Part shown: positions 1 through 11,615 of the stretch, in pieces
Position numbering within the stretch: position 1 is the stretch's first letter
Layout of the letters: each line of letters opens with the position of its first letter
From: Rhizodiscina lignyota
Lineage: Eukaryota > Ascomycota > Dothideomycetes > Aulographales > Rhizodiscinaceae
DNA: 64,000 nucleotides
Reading direction: 5' to 3'
Assembly (NCBI GenBank): GCA_010015805.1
Contig: ML978121.1
Coordinates: 3,162,001-3,226,000, forward strand
Notes under the pieces: model-generated
Seen by the model: the letters and a program-made list of their open reading frames with translations, nothing else
What the model was told of the DNA's origin: nothing
Databases searched by the model: none
Position numbers and translations under genes: made by a program

Positions 1-2170
1 CACCAAAGATATTCGGAAAAAGCTTTTTAAGATGGTAAATCTGAGTTCTTTTCACTTGATGGAATAATGAAAAACAGCTTGAGATATGTAGAGATGAGCA
101 AGTCAAGTCTCGCGTTGATGCCTGAGTCTTCCGACGTCGGAGGCTGCTCGAGAATATAGGTTAGCAACGCCGAGAGTGATTCGCTGTCCATACATGCAGA
201 TAGAACCGGAGATCTAAATTATCATAAACATTTTGGAGACGCCAAACCGAATGTGTTTTGCCCCCTGGGGGACTGTAGTCTGGGCCAGTCCAACCAGTCC
301 AGAGTATTGAGGTTCTCCTGAGGAATTCTGTTCGCGTGCTAACGGCAGGAAGCGGTAGCTCAATGATTAATGACATTGAAAATGGAAGTCCAAGGCCGAG
401 TATGTCCTCCAGAGAATAGCATCCTGTATGACCCGGAAGAATGCGCTGCCGCAGTACACTGATGATTAGGCCCAAGCGACAGCCCCGCCCCTGCTCTCTC
501 TCTCATCGTGTGGAGTATAATATAAAGTGCCACTATCGTTCAATTCGAAGTGCTCGCAGCTCCTTTGCGATGTGTGCGGCCCTGCCAAATCCTGGCACTT
601 GCTTTTGGTTGAGTGGATGAATATCAATAGTTACATCGTAAAGATGTCTGAGTATTCCATGTATACCTTCTTGATCTCACAATACATTAGTTAACTCCCG
701 GGCGGCCTGTCACAGTCAGTTGATATGACTACTACACGGAAAGGCAGTGTCTTGTAAATTCGGCTTCTAAGGGAGGATGGATTTAGAAGTTACATGTCGT
801 CGAGCTAAAGAAGTTTAAGAGACACCTGTTCTGATGAGCTCATATTACTCGGCACAATTTCCTGAAATCGCTCTGAAGGTTTCCTTGCAAGATAGAAGAG
901 ATTCTCATGAAGGAACGGTACAAACCAGAAGACTGTTCAAAATTTGAGATATGAATGCTAATGCCAATGATATGGAATGCGTAGAGCATTACGGAGACCC
1001 CGTTCCTTGATTCGTTGAAGATGGTAGATCGCGCAAAGTTTATCGTTGGATCTTAAATCCATGATCGTCTTAGCGTCTAGTCAAGGGACTTAGCGTAGAG
1101 GCGACTATCCTGGCCTCTCATTTGTTGTCTCGTGAATGAATCTTGAGGCGAAGTCTTTGTAAGATGGAAGTAATATCAGAACTGTGTAAAGGACGAAATC
1201 CGAATCGTCACATCGAAAGCAACATTTCTAAGGCCCCCTGCCCCTGACTTGGCGAAAATGCTTGGCGAGGCTTACCAATTTGGACGCTAAACCGAAAAAA
1301 GAAGAGACTCGTAGACTTGTCGAACCGCGCAAATCTTCCTATCTCGACCTTTTCTCATCTCGGGAGATTCTTCATCCTTTTTCGTTTCCCGGCGAATCCT
1401 GCAAAAGCCCTGCAGATGACAGGCAAAATATATCCAGATATCCTTCCCGCAGGGGACTAATTCCTTTCACAGAGCGAAATGCATTGCTCAATCTAAAGGG
1501 GACAGTCTCTCGTCGTGGGAAGTTGTCGAACTTACATATATCCTCCCCTAAAACCAGAGCAATAGATCCTGCAGATTCGGACCTTTATGCCCCCTTGCAG
1601 TACTGGAGCTTAAGACAATCTTCGCGGCAGACCGATATATCCGAAGAGTTTCGTTCGTTACTAGTCAGCCCCAAAGCATGCGGGCTAGCACGTACCGATA
1701 TGCAGTTCTAGTTCATCGATCATTAGGAGACGATTTTGCTAGATATTTGAGCTTTATTTAAACTTCTTCCTTTCCACTATTCTCGCACTAGTCGTTTGCT
1801 GAGGTCAGCGATTAAATCTCGTATGGCTCCGCAATGCAGCTGTCTCTGCTCCAACTATCAGCCTCGTGATGACTACGCTGTACACTGGGTCGCATTATGA
1901 TATCTACCTAGGACTGGGGCTACCGCAAAGCGTATCATTATGATCTATTACCCTCGAGGGTTATGATGACCGGAACCTGGTACGCCCACTAGACAGCTGC
2001 AGGCGTCCGGAAATACTGTTTGTGGCAATTTGTACGAAGGTGAGTGGAATTTCAGGCCGCCAACCTCTAAATCACACCGACTCTGACAATCACAGATTTC
2101 TTCGATCGTGATAGTTTCCTGCAACAATTCCATCAACGACTCCTACCATCAATTGTGCAGTTATTGCAAA
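1..2170. other. Stretch without a recognisable gene
   Basis: I find no open frame here that begins with ATG, has protein-like composition and shows splice signals. The longest frame (1262-1711, plus) opens with TTG, not ATG, and its translation matches no family I know. The stretch may hold the upstream control region of the F-box gene that starts at 2171. Confidence 0.5.
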
Positions 2171-3076
2171 ATGTCCACGCAAGACATCACCTGTTCTCGG
2201 ATGCTTCTTGTACCCGAGCTGCTCGAAATGGTTCTAGTGCATATGCCGCCAACGGACTTGTATCGATATCGCCGTGTTTGCAGGACATGGCAGAACCTGA
2301 TGCAGACTTCGCCTAAGCTGCGACGTGCCATGTATCTGAACGAAAGAGTTGAGTTCGACGCGAAAGTCACCGAGAGTATGTCTCTTCCACATGACCTGAA
2401 TGTTGATTTTGAGGAATCTCAGATATGACCTTCAATCCTCTGTTCACGACGGATCTCTATGGCGGGGAGATTTGCAATGAATGGGCTGGGCAATCACCTT
2501 GCGCTAGAATCTACCTTTCGAAGGAGCAATTGGTAGATCTGATCGAGACACCTGGCAGCCGTTCTCTGGCTCCGAAATTACCGCCAATAGACGACATGCT
2601 TCTAACAAATCCTCCGGTCCGCTGGTCATACGTCACTGATATCTGGATCATGTATCACGGCGAGAACCTCACTTGTCACTATGGCTGCATTCGGCCGGGA
2701 GAGGATGCCCAATCAAATGAAGAGTACGTCGCGAGAGAGTTCCGCTCACGCGTTCTTCCTTGGGACTGGGGTCAGAAATCCTCGAGATGTATGGGCTATC
2801 AGAGTTCTCACAGACGCTTTAGGTACATGCGAAGAAGAATTCAAAATATGGCTTAGCCAGCGCTCGGCCCGTTATCGCGGCCTCGTCGAATACGTTGACG
2901 GAGACAGTGCCCTCACCATCAAACCCTTATTAGAGTATTTGAAGGACTCGTCCAATGAAGGGGCTCGCTCTTGGGAGGTGCTCTTGAGCCTGGGGCCTTT
3001 TTTGACGCCGCTGATTCCGAAGACGCACGCCTATCGAACGGCCTTGAATAATGGAATATGTCCCAGGTCCGTATAG
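2171..3076 (+). CDS. F-box domain protein (3 exons)
   Basis: Predicted substrate adaptor of an SCF ubiquitin ligase. An F-box lies at about residues 10-55 (LLVPELLEMVLVHMPPTDLY, then VCRTWQNLM and the RRAMYL end typical of fungal F-box proteins). Two frame changes are explained by introns, so the gene looks intact: intron 1 is 2376-2422 (GTATGT to CAG, 47 nt) and intron 2 is 2724-2775 (GTACGT to CAG, 52 nt, with a CTCAC branch-like site). Exons 2171-2375, 2423-2723 and 2776-3076 give 807 nt, 268 residues. The part after the F-box has no leucine-rich or WD repeats that I recognise, so the target is unknown. The 3' end is the least certain part: another intron could lie near 3065. This is one of the large lineage-specific F-box family of filamentous fungi. 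Confidence 0.72.
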
Positions 3077-4251
3077 TTTTATCTTCCTTCACCAAGTCTT
3101 GATATAAGTGGACCCCAGAAGCAATCAAATTGAACTTCAACTTCGGCATCGCGCCTCGTGAGCTCAGTAAGCCAGTCTCGGTAATGCTTAATTAGTTACG
3201 TGGATCCGCGCTATAGAATCGCACGCGAGAATTTGACTTGGTCTACATCATCTGCCAGAGAATTACTGCAGGACATATCTACGAAGTCTGAGACGCGCTG
3301 AGGAAGAGGTTTGATGAAACGGGAGTGCTGCTATCTGCCACTCGCCGTAACATATATATCGGTGCTCCGGTTATTTCGCGACAATTTCTATCAGACACAC
3401 AACATAGAATCTGCGTCATCCAGTCATCCGCTTTGTTTCCCACCGAAGCCTTGCACTGTTACCCAAACACCCGAGTCTGATACGCCCAGTCGCACAGCAA
3501 AAGCAGGCGCAGCCTACAATACTCCGGCAAGAGCGATTGCATAGACTTTTCACCAAAGCTCAACCTCCGCGACAAACGTCTTTAATCATGTCGGGAGTCT
3601 GCTCTTCGCCACTTCGACTTAGCATCCGCCACGCCATTGATCATCACCGGACTCTCACTCTCACACGCACGACACACAAGCAAGTATGCATCCGACTTTA
3701 TCTTGACCGTCACTGCCATTCTGCCTACATGCAAATTGCTTGCAGCATGCTCTACTTAAGCTCGTCGCAAGCCCGCACTACTTGCCATCCCAAAACACTA
3801 TGTACAACCCCTCGTGCCTTCTGCGTCTATACAAATACCCAAGATGGGCATGACAAAAGAAACTCCTCCGCAGTTCTTGCACCCTCATGTAGAACGCACG
3901 CAAAAAGCCCCCGGAAATGCTATCAGCAGCACAAAGAGTCATCAGAAACGAAGCGAAAAGAAGCCCTATGCTAGAGACGACCACCCAGGCCATGAAGCAC
4001 AATTGATCAGAATGAAAAAGTATGAAAAACAGCAGGCAAAATGCCATTTAATCCAGCAAGCTCCATTTTCGTCCATGGCCGGAACACCACGTTTTGTGTC
4101 ATGAGCATTATCCCGGCATGCATGTCTGTCTTTCGTGACTCCTCGCCCGTTCGTCCATCCATGCCAAAACACCGTCCATCAAGCGCCATCGCATACCCAA
4201 AGCTTCTTTAAACCACAGAAAAAAAGCTACTCTCGTCATCACAACCTCACC
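3077..4251. other. Intergenic region between convergent genes
   Basis: This 1.2 kb lies between the 3' ends of the F-box gene (plus) and the Tea4-like gene (minus). It contains only short frames. A minus-strand frame from an ATG at 4047 down to 3778 would encode an 89-residue peptide with a hydrophobic start, but it has no homologue I recognise and lies where the 3' UTR of the Tea4-like gene would be. I see no other signal. Confidence 0.5.
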
Positions 4252-7200
4252 TCACAATCTCAAACCCTGTCCCTTAATTCCCTTACTACCCCTCTTCCTC
4301 TCAAGCCACCCCTCCAGCAACCCATCCAACTCCTTCTCCATGCTCTTCAACTGCTCCCTCTCCTTAGAGAACATACTCTTCACCTCCTCATCCTCTGGGC
4401 CGAGTCTCACCATCCCACTCGTATCGTTAACAACAAGCAACAGATTCTTCACATGGCTCGTATCGTCCATGTACGCCCTCAGTGCGGCGTCGCTCCACGC
4501 CGGCAGACTGCTTCCCGTCGACGGGGTGCGGGATGGCTGCTGCACAGGCTGCGTCGGCGGCGTCTTGGGTGTAGTAGCTGTCGGGGTAGCGGACGAGCCG
4601 GACGATGTTGTTGGCGAGGAGAGCGGTGGGGGACTTTGCTGCTGCTGTGCCTGGACAAAATTGGTGTTGAGCGCGGGAGCAGACATCTGCTGTCGAAGCG
4701 CAGATGTCGGCGTGATACTTCTGCCGCCAGGGCCATGGCTTGTACCGGGACGCGGAGCGTATTGTAGCTGCGGACTTGTGGGCTTCGACATGTCCTGGAA
4801 CACACCAGGTATTGGCGCTGCGCGCGTTGGCGGTGGGGGAACGATCTGAGGCTCTGCCGATGCCGAACGCGGATACGGCTGCTGTCGTAAACTTGGCGGT
4901 TTCGCGATGTGTAGAGGTGCCGGGGCAGCCGAGCTGTTGGGACTGAAGGGACGCATAGTCTCCTCACTGCGGATGTTCGGCCCCTGTTGCGGCGCTTGTG
5001 ATAGCTGTTGCTGGGGTTGCGCCATTTGTCTCGCCTCCGCGCCAACGTCTTCAAAGTCATTATCAGACGCAGGGCTCGGGCCATGATCCTCAGCGCTGGA
5101 GTTGTCGCGGACCAAGTCAGGAGTCTGGTTCGAATCCAACGTGTCAAGGCTATTCGTTGCACCAACCGGGGACACCTGGACCGGCGACTCTGAGAGTCTC
5201 TCCGTCGGCTCTTGGAGCTGTGCTTGATTCTGGCCTTGAACTTGGCCTTGTGTGCTACTTGCGCGAATTTCGGTGGCGTTTATATCTGCGAATGGATCTC
5301 CAGGCCGCTCAACCTCGTCAGGCGAAGAGTCGAAATCGTCCAATTCTACACGCTGTTTGGCTTTCTTGACCTTCTCTCTTCTTGGAGCGCCTTCGCTCTC
5401 AGGGCTAGGCCGCAGCATGTTTGTGAGGTTCGAGAGTTTACCTCTCTCATGCGCATCCTGCGTCTTAATACGCAGGGATTGCGGCTTCTCGGGCTGCATA
5501 TCTTCGTCGGACTGCACCATGCGCATCGTCGGTTGAGGCGCTGCGGCATTGGCCGTAGTAGATTCTGCAGGAGCGGGCTCAGGCTGCGGAGATGGCTGTT
5601 TCTCAGGGCTCGGTTGGTCACTCGCTCGCTGCTGTGCTTGCGCTTGTGCTGATGCACTGTCCGCTTTCGGATTTGCCTTCTGCAGTTTACCTCTGCTTCC
5701 AGTCCTCTGCGGTTGTAGTGCATTGGTAGGGAACGATCCGGTGGTTGGTGACATGGGCGAACTATCCTCCGACAGCTTCGGCGAGAATTCGCCAGACATT
5801 TTCTCTGTATCCACGTCGCTATCACCTCTCACTCTCTTATCTTTCTTCTTAAACAGGCCACTGAACATACCCTTCTTCTCCTTTCGTTTCCTGTCATCCT
5901 TGGGGCTCTCTGACTTGAGCAGGTTCTTGTCGATGCTGTCGAAACTGCTTCCGCGCTCTCGGCCTTCTGAGGTCCGTAAGGTAGTCGCTGATGAAGAATC
6001 GTCGCGAAGGATATTAGGGGTTAGAGTGATCTTACGTGTCTCCACCGTCTCATCTCGGAAGAAGGAATCAGTGTTCCTAACAGTGCCATTGCGTGATTTG
6101 CCAGGACCGACTGATGCTGTTAGCTTGTATCTCTTTCTGAAATTTGAAAGATAGAAACTCACATTGCTTATCAATAAGGGAGTCCTCACTCGGCCTTGGC
6201 TGATCTGCGCCACCTCTTCTCGACTCGACTTCATCCGTTCTTCCACCGAAGTCGCTTTCGCTGTTCAGGTCCTCTTTACTTGCATTACTTGCGCTCTCAG
6301 CTAAAGTGGCATCGTCCTCGGCATTTTCAATGACAGCCGATTGCTCCTGGACCTGTACTTCACCTCCGTGCATTATTCCGTTCTCTTCCATGTCGTCCTC
6401 GTCGGAAGAGTACTCGTAGTCAGACGCATCGCGATACGTAGGCTGAGGATTAAACTGGACTGTTCGTGCATTACGTCGCCTCATTGCCTTCTTGAGTGGA
6501 TTTTTGGACTTCTCGGCCGTATCTCCAAGCATCGTCGCAGAGAGCTAAAGATTCCAATCAACTTTGATAGCTACAATTTTCAAAAAGGCACCTACGTCGA
6601 TGTTTCTGTGCTTATTAAGTCGCGCTAATCTCTCGGTCGGCGTTTCGATGTGTTCGGCCGGCAAGTAACCTTTATAATGTGAGTAATACTGTAACTTCGT
6701 AGAGTAGAAGAAGGCATACCAATGCTACTATCCTTCACGATCCTCACCAACCACCAATAGCTATTACTGTCATCCAGGAGCACCATCGTATCGCCCTTCG
6801 TAGCATTGGCCTGCCCTTCGACGGTCGCGACGAACGTATGCAGGGCATACACAAACTCAAAGTCGATGTCTTCTGTTTCTCGTAAGCACTCTCCACCCCA
6901 ACCGGAGTCGATAAATCGGCCAGATTCTCCGGATTGTTGTTTGTTGAGAGAAGAAAGTTTAGGAAAGCCATCAGTGTCATCATCTTTGTAATCAGCCGAA
7001 TTGAAGCTCGAGCTTTCGCTTGTCGTTTCCCATCCATCGTCGTCGTCGGCGGGGAAGTCGTGTGTGAGCGCATGCGGCGTGTACATGGGGTTGTTCTCAG
7101 GACTGTCCGGTTCGATTACGTCTGCTGATAGAAGCGGGTCGTCTGCAGGCAGGAGAAGCCTGCCCAGTGCCTCCTCATTCAAGCTTGACACGGAAGTGTC

Positions 7201-8162
7201 GCGCTCCAGTGTCTGAGGCACGGATAATCGATCGCTGGGGAGAGGCGAAAGCTGATCTCTCGATTCGTCTTCATAACCTTCATCGTCGTAAACCTGGACC
7301 CAAAGATTGTTGTGTTCCATATACTCACCATAGCGATGATGACCTTCTGGCGTAGTGAACTGAAATTCGGGCTGAAGAATCAAGGGATAGTGGGCAGGAG
7401 GGGTTGTGAAAGGGGAAGAACCGCCCGAATCAGCCGTCTCCAAACTGACATTCCGCTGAGGCGGACAGCCCAGAGGGAGGTGCTGGGGCGTTGAAAGAAA
7501 TGGCGACGACTCCATGCCAGAAGTTGGCGAAGGAGTGAAACCACGCCGTTGAGTTTGAACTGGAGTTGAACTCCGCGGAGAAGAAAGACCAGGCAGTTCG
7601 TGCAGTTGGTGCTGATACTGCCTGGAGCTGGATCTTGTCGGATATGAAGAATACCCACCATCGTCAATTGAAGGTGAACTCGAAATCTTGTCCATCATGT
7701 CGTCGTCCATGTCATCACTGCTTTCCGCATCGGCCATTTCCTGATCCTCCCCTTGCCCAGCTTGGCCACCATTTTGCTGTACGGCCTGCTCGTCGCGCTG
7801 CTGATAAGACTCGTCACCGCTCGCTGTCTCTTGCACTTCGTCTTCGTCTTCTGAAGGGGGTTCTTCGCGAGCGCTATCGTTCCACGCCTGGCGCAATTGC
7901 TCCTCCTCGGACGCGCGCTCTTCCTGTACGTGATGTAGCTCTGCTGCCTGGTGAGGTGCGGCAGGACCGATTCCGAGAGGGGATGGATGCGTTGGCTGGC
8001 GGCTGTGGTCTTGCGCGGTTGGAGAAGATGTAGCTTGGAGATCGAGGGTATCTGTTGTTCGAGAAGGAAACATAAAAGTCAGCCAACCGCGCGAGTGAAG
8101 CGTGACGGTGACGCTGAGAAAAAGCAGTGCTTACCCGCCCGAATAATCTGCGGCCTCGTCAT
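4252..8162 (-). CDS. tea4: SH3-domain cell-polarity factor, Tea4/Bud14 type (5 exons)
   Basis: Cell-end or polarity marker that links microtubule tips and formins to protein phosphatase 1 in the Tea4 (fission yeast), TeaC (Aspergillus) and Bud14 (budding yeast) family. Exons on the minus strand are 8162-8135, 8051-6720, 6669-6596, 6544-6163 and 6110-4252: 3,675 nt, 1,224 residues. The start exon encodes only MTRPQIIRA before the first intron. The SH3 domain covers about residues 408-466 (YALHTF, then NSYWWLVR, then GYLPAEHIETPTERLARLNK) and is split by intron 2. RTVQF at 505-509 fits the RVxF docking motif for PP1. The conserved block NGTVRNTDSFFRDETVETRK lies in the last exon. The middle is acidic, rich in Q, P and S and probably disordered. 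The C-terminus has a short charged helix (KEREQLKSMEKELDGLLEGW). The fourth intron uses an acceptor just after a CTAAC branch site at 6111; earlier AGs would give a stop. Confidence 0.88.
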
Positions 8163-9413
8163 GGTGGTTGACGTCTGAAACAATCATGCGTCGAGCGCGA
8201 GAGGCCGCCAAGTAGGCGGTAATTGTGATATTCGTTCGGCTAAGTGCGCCGTTTGACACGGGAGTGGTCGCGTGCGAGTTTCCGACGTCTGGGATCGGCG
8301 GGAGAAGACGAATGACGGATGTTTGGAGGATGGGTCGGCTGAGAATGGCAAAGGAAACGCTGGTCTGAGGTCGCCGTCTCAAGTGGATGCGCGATTTGCT
8401 GGTATGGCACAAGCGGACACATGCATCGCCGGAACGCAGCTGCGCAGGAAGGAGTGACTCGTCGAAAGAGCGACAACGGGTCGATAGAGCGGCGGCGGAG
8501 AATTATCGACCCGCTACAAAGGGCTGAGAGCGCGAAGAGGAGTGATTCGGACGATTTTGGGGAGGTCGGCGGTGGATAGAGGTTCTTGGTAAGAAACAGG
8601 AGGTAGTGAGGCACTGGCGTCTCCAAAAATCTCAGGGATCGGCGGGCATTCGTGGCGCACCTCAAGCGCGCTAAGTACCACTCAGCCTTGCCTGCAATTG
8701 ACAGCGTCACATGCGCGGGATCGGTGGGATTTTCACTGGACAAGTACTGTATATATTGAGCAGAGCGCAATTGCGCAGTGCACAGCAGCGTGACAGGCGG
8801 ACGTTGTCGTTGTATTAAGGTTTGTATTTTCTTCACTCGTGGCAGGCGCGTCGACCTGTCCTTCCGCTTGTGGGCTCTGTTCCTGGCAGGTGCAGGCATC
8901 CCCAATCGGGACTGGGCGACCCCACGGCCCTCATTCGCTGGCCCGCAGGCCCGCTTTATTTTTCTCAAAGAGAAATCTAATCTCCCATCCAAGCTTCACT
9001 CAAGCCGTTCGGCCTTAACTACGTAGCTAGTATTTATAGCTGACTGCCCGACCTTCATTTCCACATTGATCCTCTCGAAAACGGCGTCATCGTTCTTCGT
9101 CGACGGTCCGAACGACTCATGAACGAGCGACGCGCCTGCACGTAGCAAGGGGATGGCACTCCCTCCCTGTCACACCTTCTGTACCAGGCCCGTTTATCAT
9201 GCGGAGAAGCGCTCCATCAAAACAACGAATAGAACGCACACGATCGCGGATGGATCGATACACATCAAACACATCTCGAGTGAAACTGATATGTTCATTA
9301 GTCCTAAATACACTTTCCTGTGGGCCAGAGCCATGCTCGGACCCCTGTCCATCGCACTCATGTACAAATCATGTCTCGTTGAAGGTCATTATATGCCGTC
9401 ATCCTGCTTCGAA
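8163..9413. other. Upstream region of the Tea4-like gene
   Basis: A promoter and probable long 5' leader of the Tea4-like gene, followed by the 3' flank of the PH-domain gene. A 250-codon minus-strand frame (8992-8240) is rich in Arg, Pro and Ser, matches no family and directly precedes the start exon; I take it as chance. Nothing else is recognisable. Confidence 0.45.
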
Positions 9414-10852
9414 TCACTTGGTGAGTACTTTCGCATCTGTTTTACTAGTTTCGGTACTCGCAGCAGCGGCAGGAGCGGTTACAGCAGGCGCCAGACCTGC
9501 ACCAACTCTGAGACTCCCTTCCTTGCGCTTTGCAAGCAGACTCTTAAACGCCCCTAGCCACCTGGCCAGCGAGTCTTCATCCATCGTGCAGAAGCGGTAT
9601 GTCCGCTCCTCTGTAATTAGTTGGAAACAATTCTGCTTGGATTTGGAGATGGGATCAATGTCCACTGCGTCCAACAGCGTTGAGAAGGGGATGATCAGTG
9701 TTGCAGAGTATTCCTTTATGGCATTAACACTTCAGCAATGGCGGTGCGCACATATTCAACTCACCTCCTCGTTCTTGTAAATGGCAAACTGTCTAGGGCG
9801 CAAGACGCACCAGACAGTCCGCCATTGTCTTACTCCTCCCTTGGACTTGAGCAACTCTAGCCAGCCATGATACACAATGCGCTCTTCCACCGGGCTGCTG
9901 TCTCCCGCGCCAGTCGTGTTGCTGGCATTCCGCTTATTCGTTGGTCGTGGTGAGGCGCCGTAGACCTTGTTCTCGTCGGCAACTTTGGTGAGCTCTTTTG
10001 ACAAAGACGTCACTGATCCGAGGCCACCAGGGTCCGAAAAATCTGAGTATGATCCCTGCTCGTTCCCAGAGTAATTCACAACTGTATGTGATGGCCTTCT
10101 CGCGCTGTGCATATTGCTCGGTCCAGTTGCAGCTCTGTGTGGTCTGGTCTTGGTAGCAGTAGCCTCGCGGTCCTCTGAGCTTGATCCTGCCACTCCTGCA
10201 TTCCTGTCTATAACACCAAATGGTTCTCCGAGCTCCTTTGTCGCCGATGGGCTCATCAAGATCATCTCCTCATCTTCCTCGTCTATCCTTGCTTCTCTTC
10301 GGATCAACTCCACCCATTCCTGCGCCTCCTTTTCTGATGAAGCTGATAAGTGGAAGTTTCGTGAAGGCGAGAATAGGCCAAATACATAGCGTGCTTTGTG
10401 CTTGGGGTCTTTTTGGCGCGCAACAGCTGTGAGGTCGGAGAGGATGACTTGATGCCGTAGTTTCGTTTCTGCAGTGTCATGGTAAATGGATAGGAGATTT
10501 GGACGAAGGACGAGTTGAATGGGTTTCCAATGCTAAATAAGTTTTAGTTATGCTCTCATGAAGCGGTGAAGACTAGAGGCGCGATTACCTTTGTCTTTCG
10601 TGTCCGTTTCAGAACCTGTCCTGACTTGATAACGCGGTCGAATTCAAAGCTTCCATTCTGGTTGACTGGAGAGAACATGTCCAAGCTTAGCTGGCATTTA
10701 CGGACCGGTGGAGTCTTTGGTGGCATTTCGATCTTCATGTTCTGAGCAAGAGCTGTTCTGCCGTCAGACTTGGGGTTCTCCGTTGACGCTTGCCCTTGCG
10801 CCGGGGGCGGCCGTTCTGTCGTTGCAGGAAGGCCCATTGCGACTGAATGCAT
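9414..10852 (-). CDS. Tandem PH-domain protein, Opy1-like (3 exons)
   Basis: Phosphoinositide-binding membrane adaptor by family resemblance. Exons are 10852-10589, 10532-9765 and 9713-9414: 1,332 nt, 443 residues. PH domain 1 spans about residues 66-170 (GSFEFDRVIKSGQVLKR, split by intron 1, then HWKPIQLVLRPNLLSIY and the closing helix EKEAQEWVELIRR). PH domain 2 spans about 307-415 (VYHGWLELLKSKGG, WRTVWCVLRPRQFAIYKNEE, closing helix DSLARWLGAFKSLL) and is split by intron 2. A disordered Ser-rich linker separates them. Two PH domains in a small protein is the layout of yeast Opy1, a PI(4,5)P2 sensor, but orthology is inferred. I start at the first in-frame ATG (10852); another ATG is at 10837, and the frame is open a little further upstream without ATG. 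Confidence 0.78.
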
Positions 10853-11615
10853 AGGCCGAGAGGTGTCCAAAACCGTCAAGTACAGCTCCGAACAGAGAGC
10901 TGTACTATAACATCGTCGCGAGAGGTTGGTGTGCGGTTGGAAAAGCTATGACCTGTATCAGAGGCGAGTCGAGCTCGAGTCAGTGGTTTTGACACCGCGC
11001 ATAAAGCGCGCTAGGAACGAAGGTGAGATATAGGGGAAATTGCATAGAGCAGTCAATTGAGAAGTCTGTGCACAGCCTCGATGGAGTGAGAGTTTTTCAG
11101 GCGGCAGAGGCAATGGAAGCGGGTGTGGTAGTCGGAATGCCGTGGGCAAAGAAGTAAAAGGGAGAAGACGCAGATTAGAGCGGGTTGGGAGCGATCGACG
11201 CATTCGCTACTGGAATCCGGGGTGGGAAAGCTCTGACGTCGGGCCCATTGCAGGGGCCATTAGCGAGGGCAAGCACTCAGCACGATTGCGGAAAAGCACC
11301 GAGATCGCCTCGCATTCCACGGCACATGCCAGTGTGGAACCTCACACAAAGGCACCGACACAGCCACAACCCCTCAATCACTGCCTATGTCGCCTTTGAA
11401 GAGGCGTACGCAATGGCTTCCTGAGGCTCTGCCGAACATGAGACGCATGATCCACAACGTGGCAGCCAGAAAACCTGCTGCCCCCGGCTAGTCTCACACC
11501 AATAGGCCCGTTGATACTCCAACGCACTAGTAGAATTTCACACCACCATCTTTCGAACGCGTAAACGCGTGGCGCGACACCTTACCGTTGCCTTCCGGCA
11601 GAAATAATAATCAAG
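10853..11615. other. Divergent promoter region (PH-domain gene / EFL1)
   Basis: These 763 bp separate the start codons of two divergently transcribed genes and should hold both promoters. A possible 5' UTR intron of the PH gene (GT at about 10956, AG just before about 10905, minus strand) can be drawn, but it is not needed for the coding frame. I see no clear TATA box or named transcription-factor site. Confidence 0.5.

Noticed and set aside
1262-1711. 149-codon plus-strand frame
   Set aside because: It opens with TTG, has no in-frame ATG except near its end, and its translation is unrecognisable.
2171-3076. F-box gene read at first as a frameshifted pseudogene
   Set aside because: Two canonical introns (2376-2422 and 2724-2775) restore one open frame of 268 codons, so no decay needs to be assumed.
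5127-5137. GGTTCGAATCC, a tRNA B-box-like word
   Set aside because: It lies inside the Tea4-like coding sequence, with no matching A-box or foldable cloverleaf around it.
8240-8992. 250-codon minus-strand frame upstream of the Tea4-like gene
   Set aside because: Composition is unlike protein (Arg/Pro/Ser-rich), no family match, and it overlaps the expected promoter and leader.
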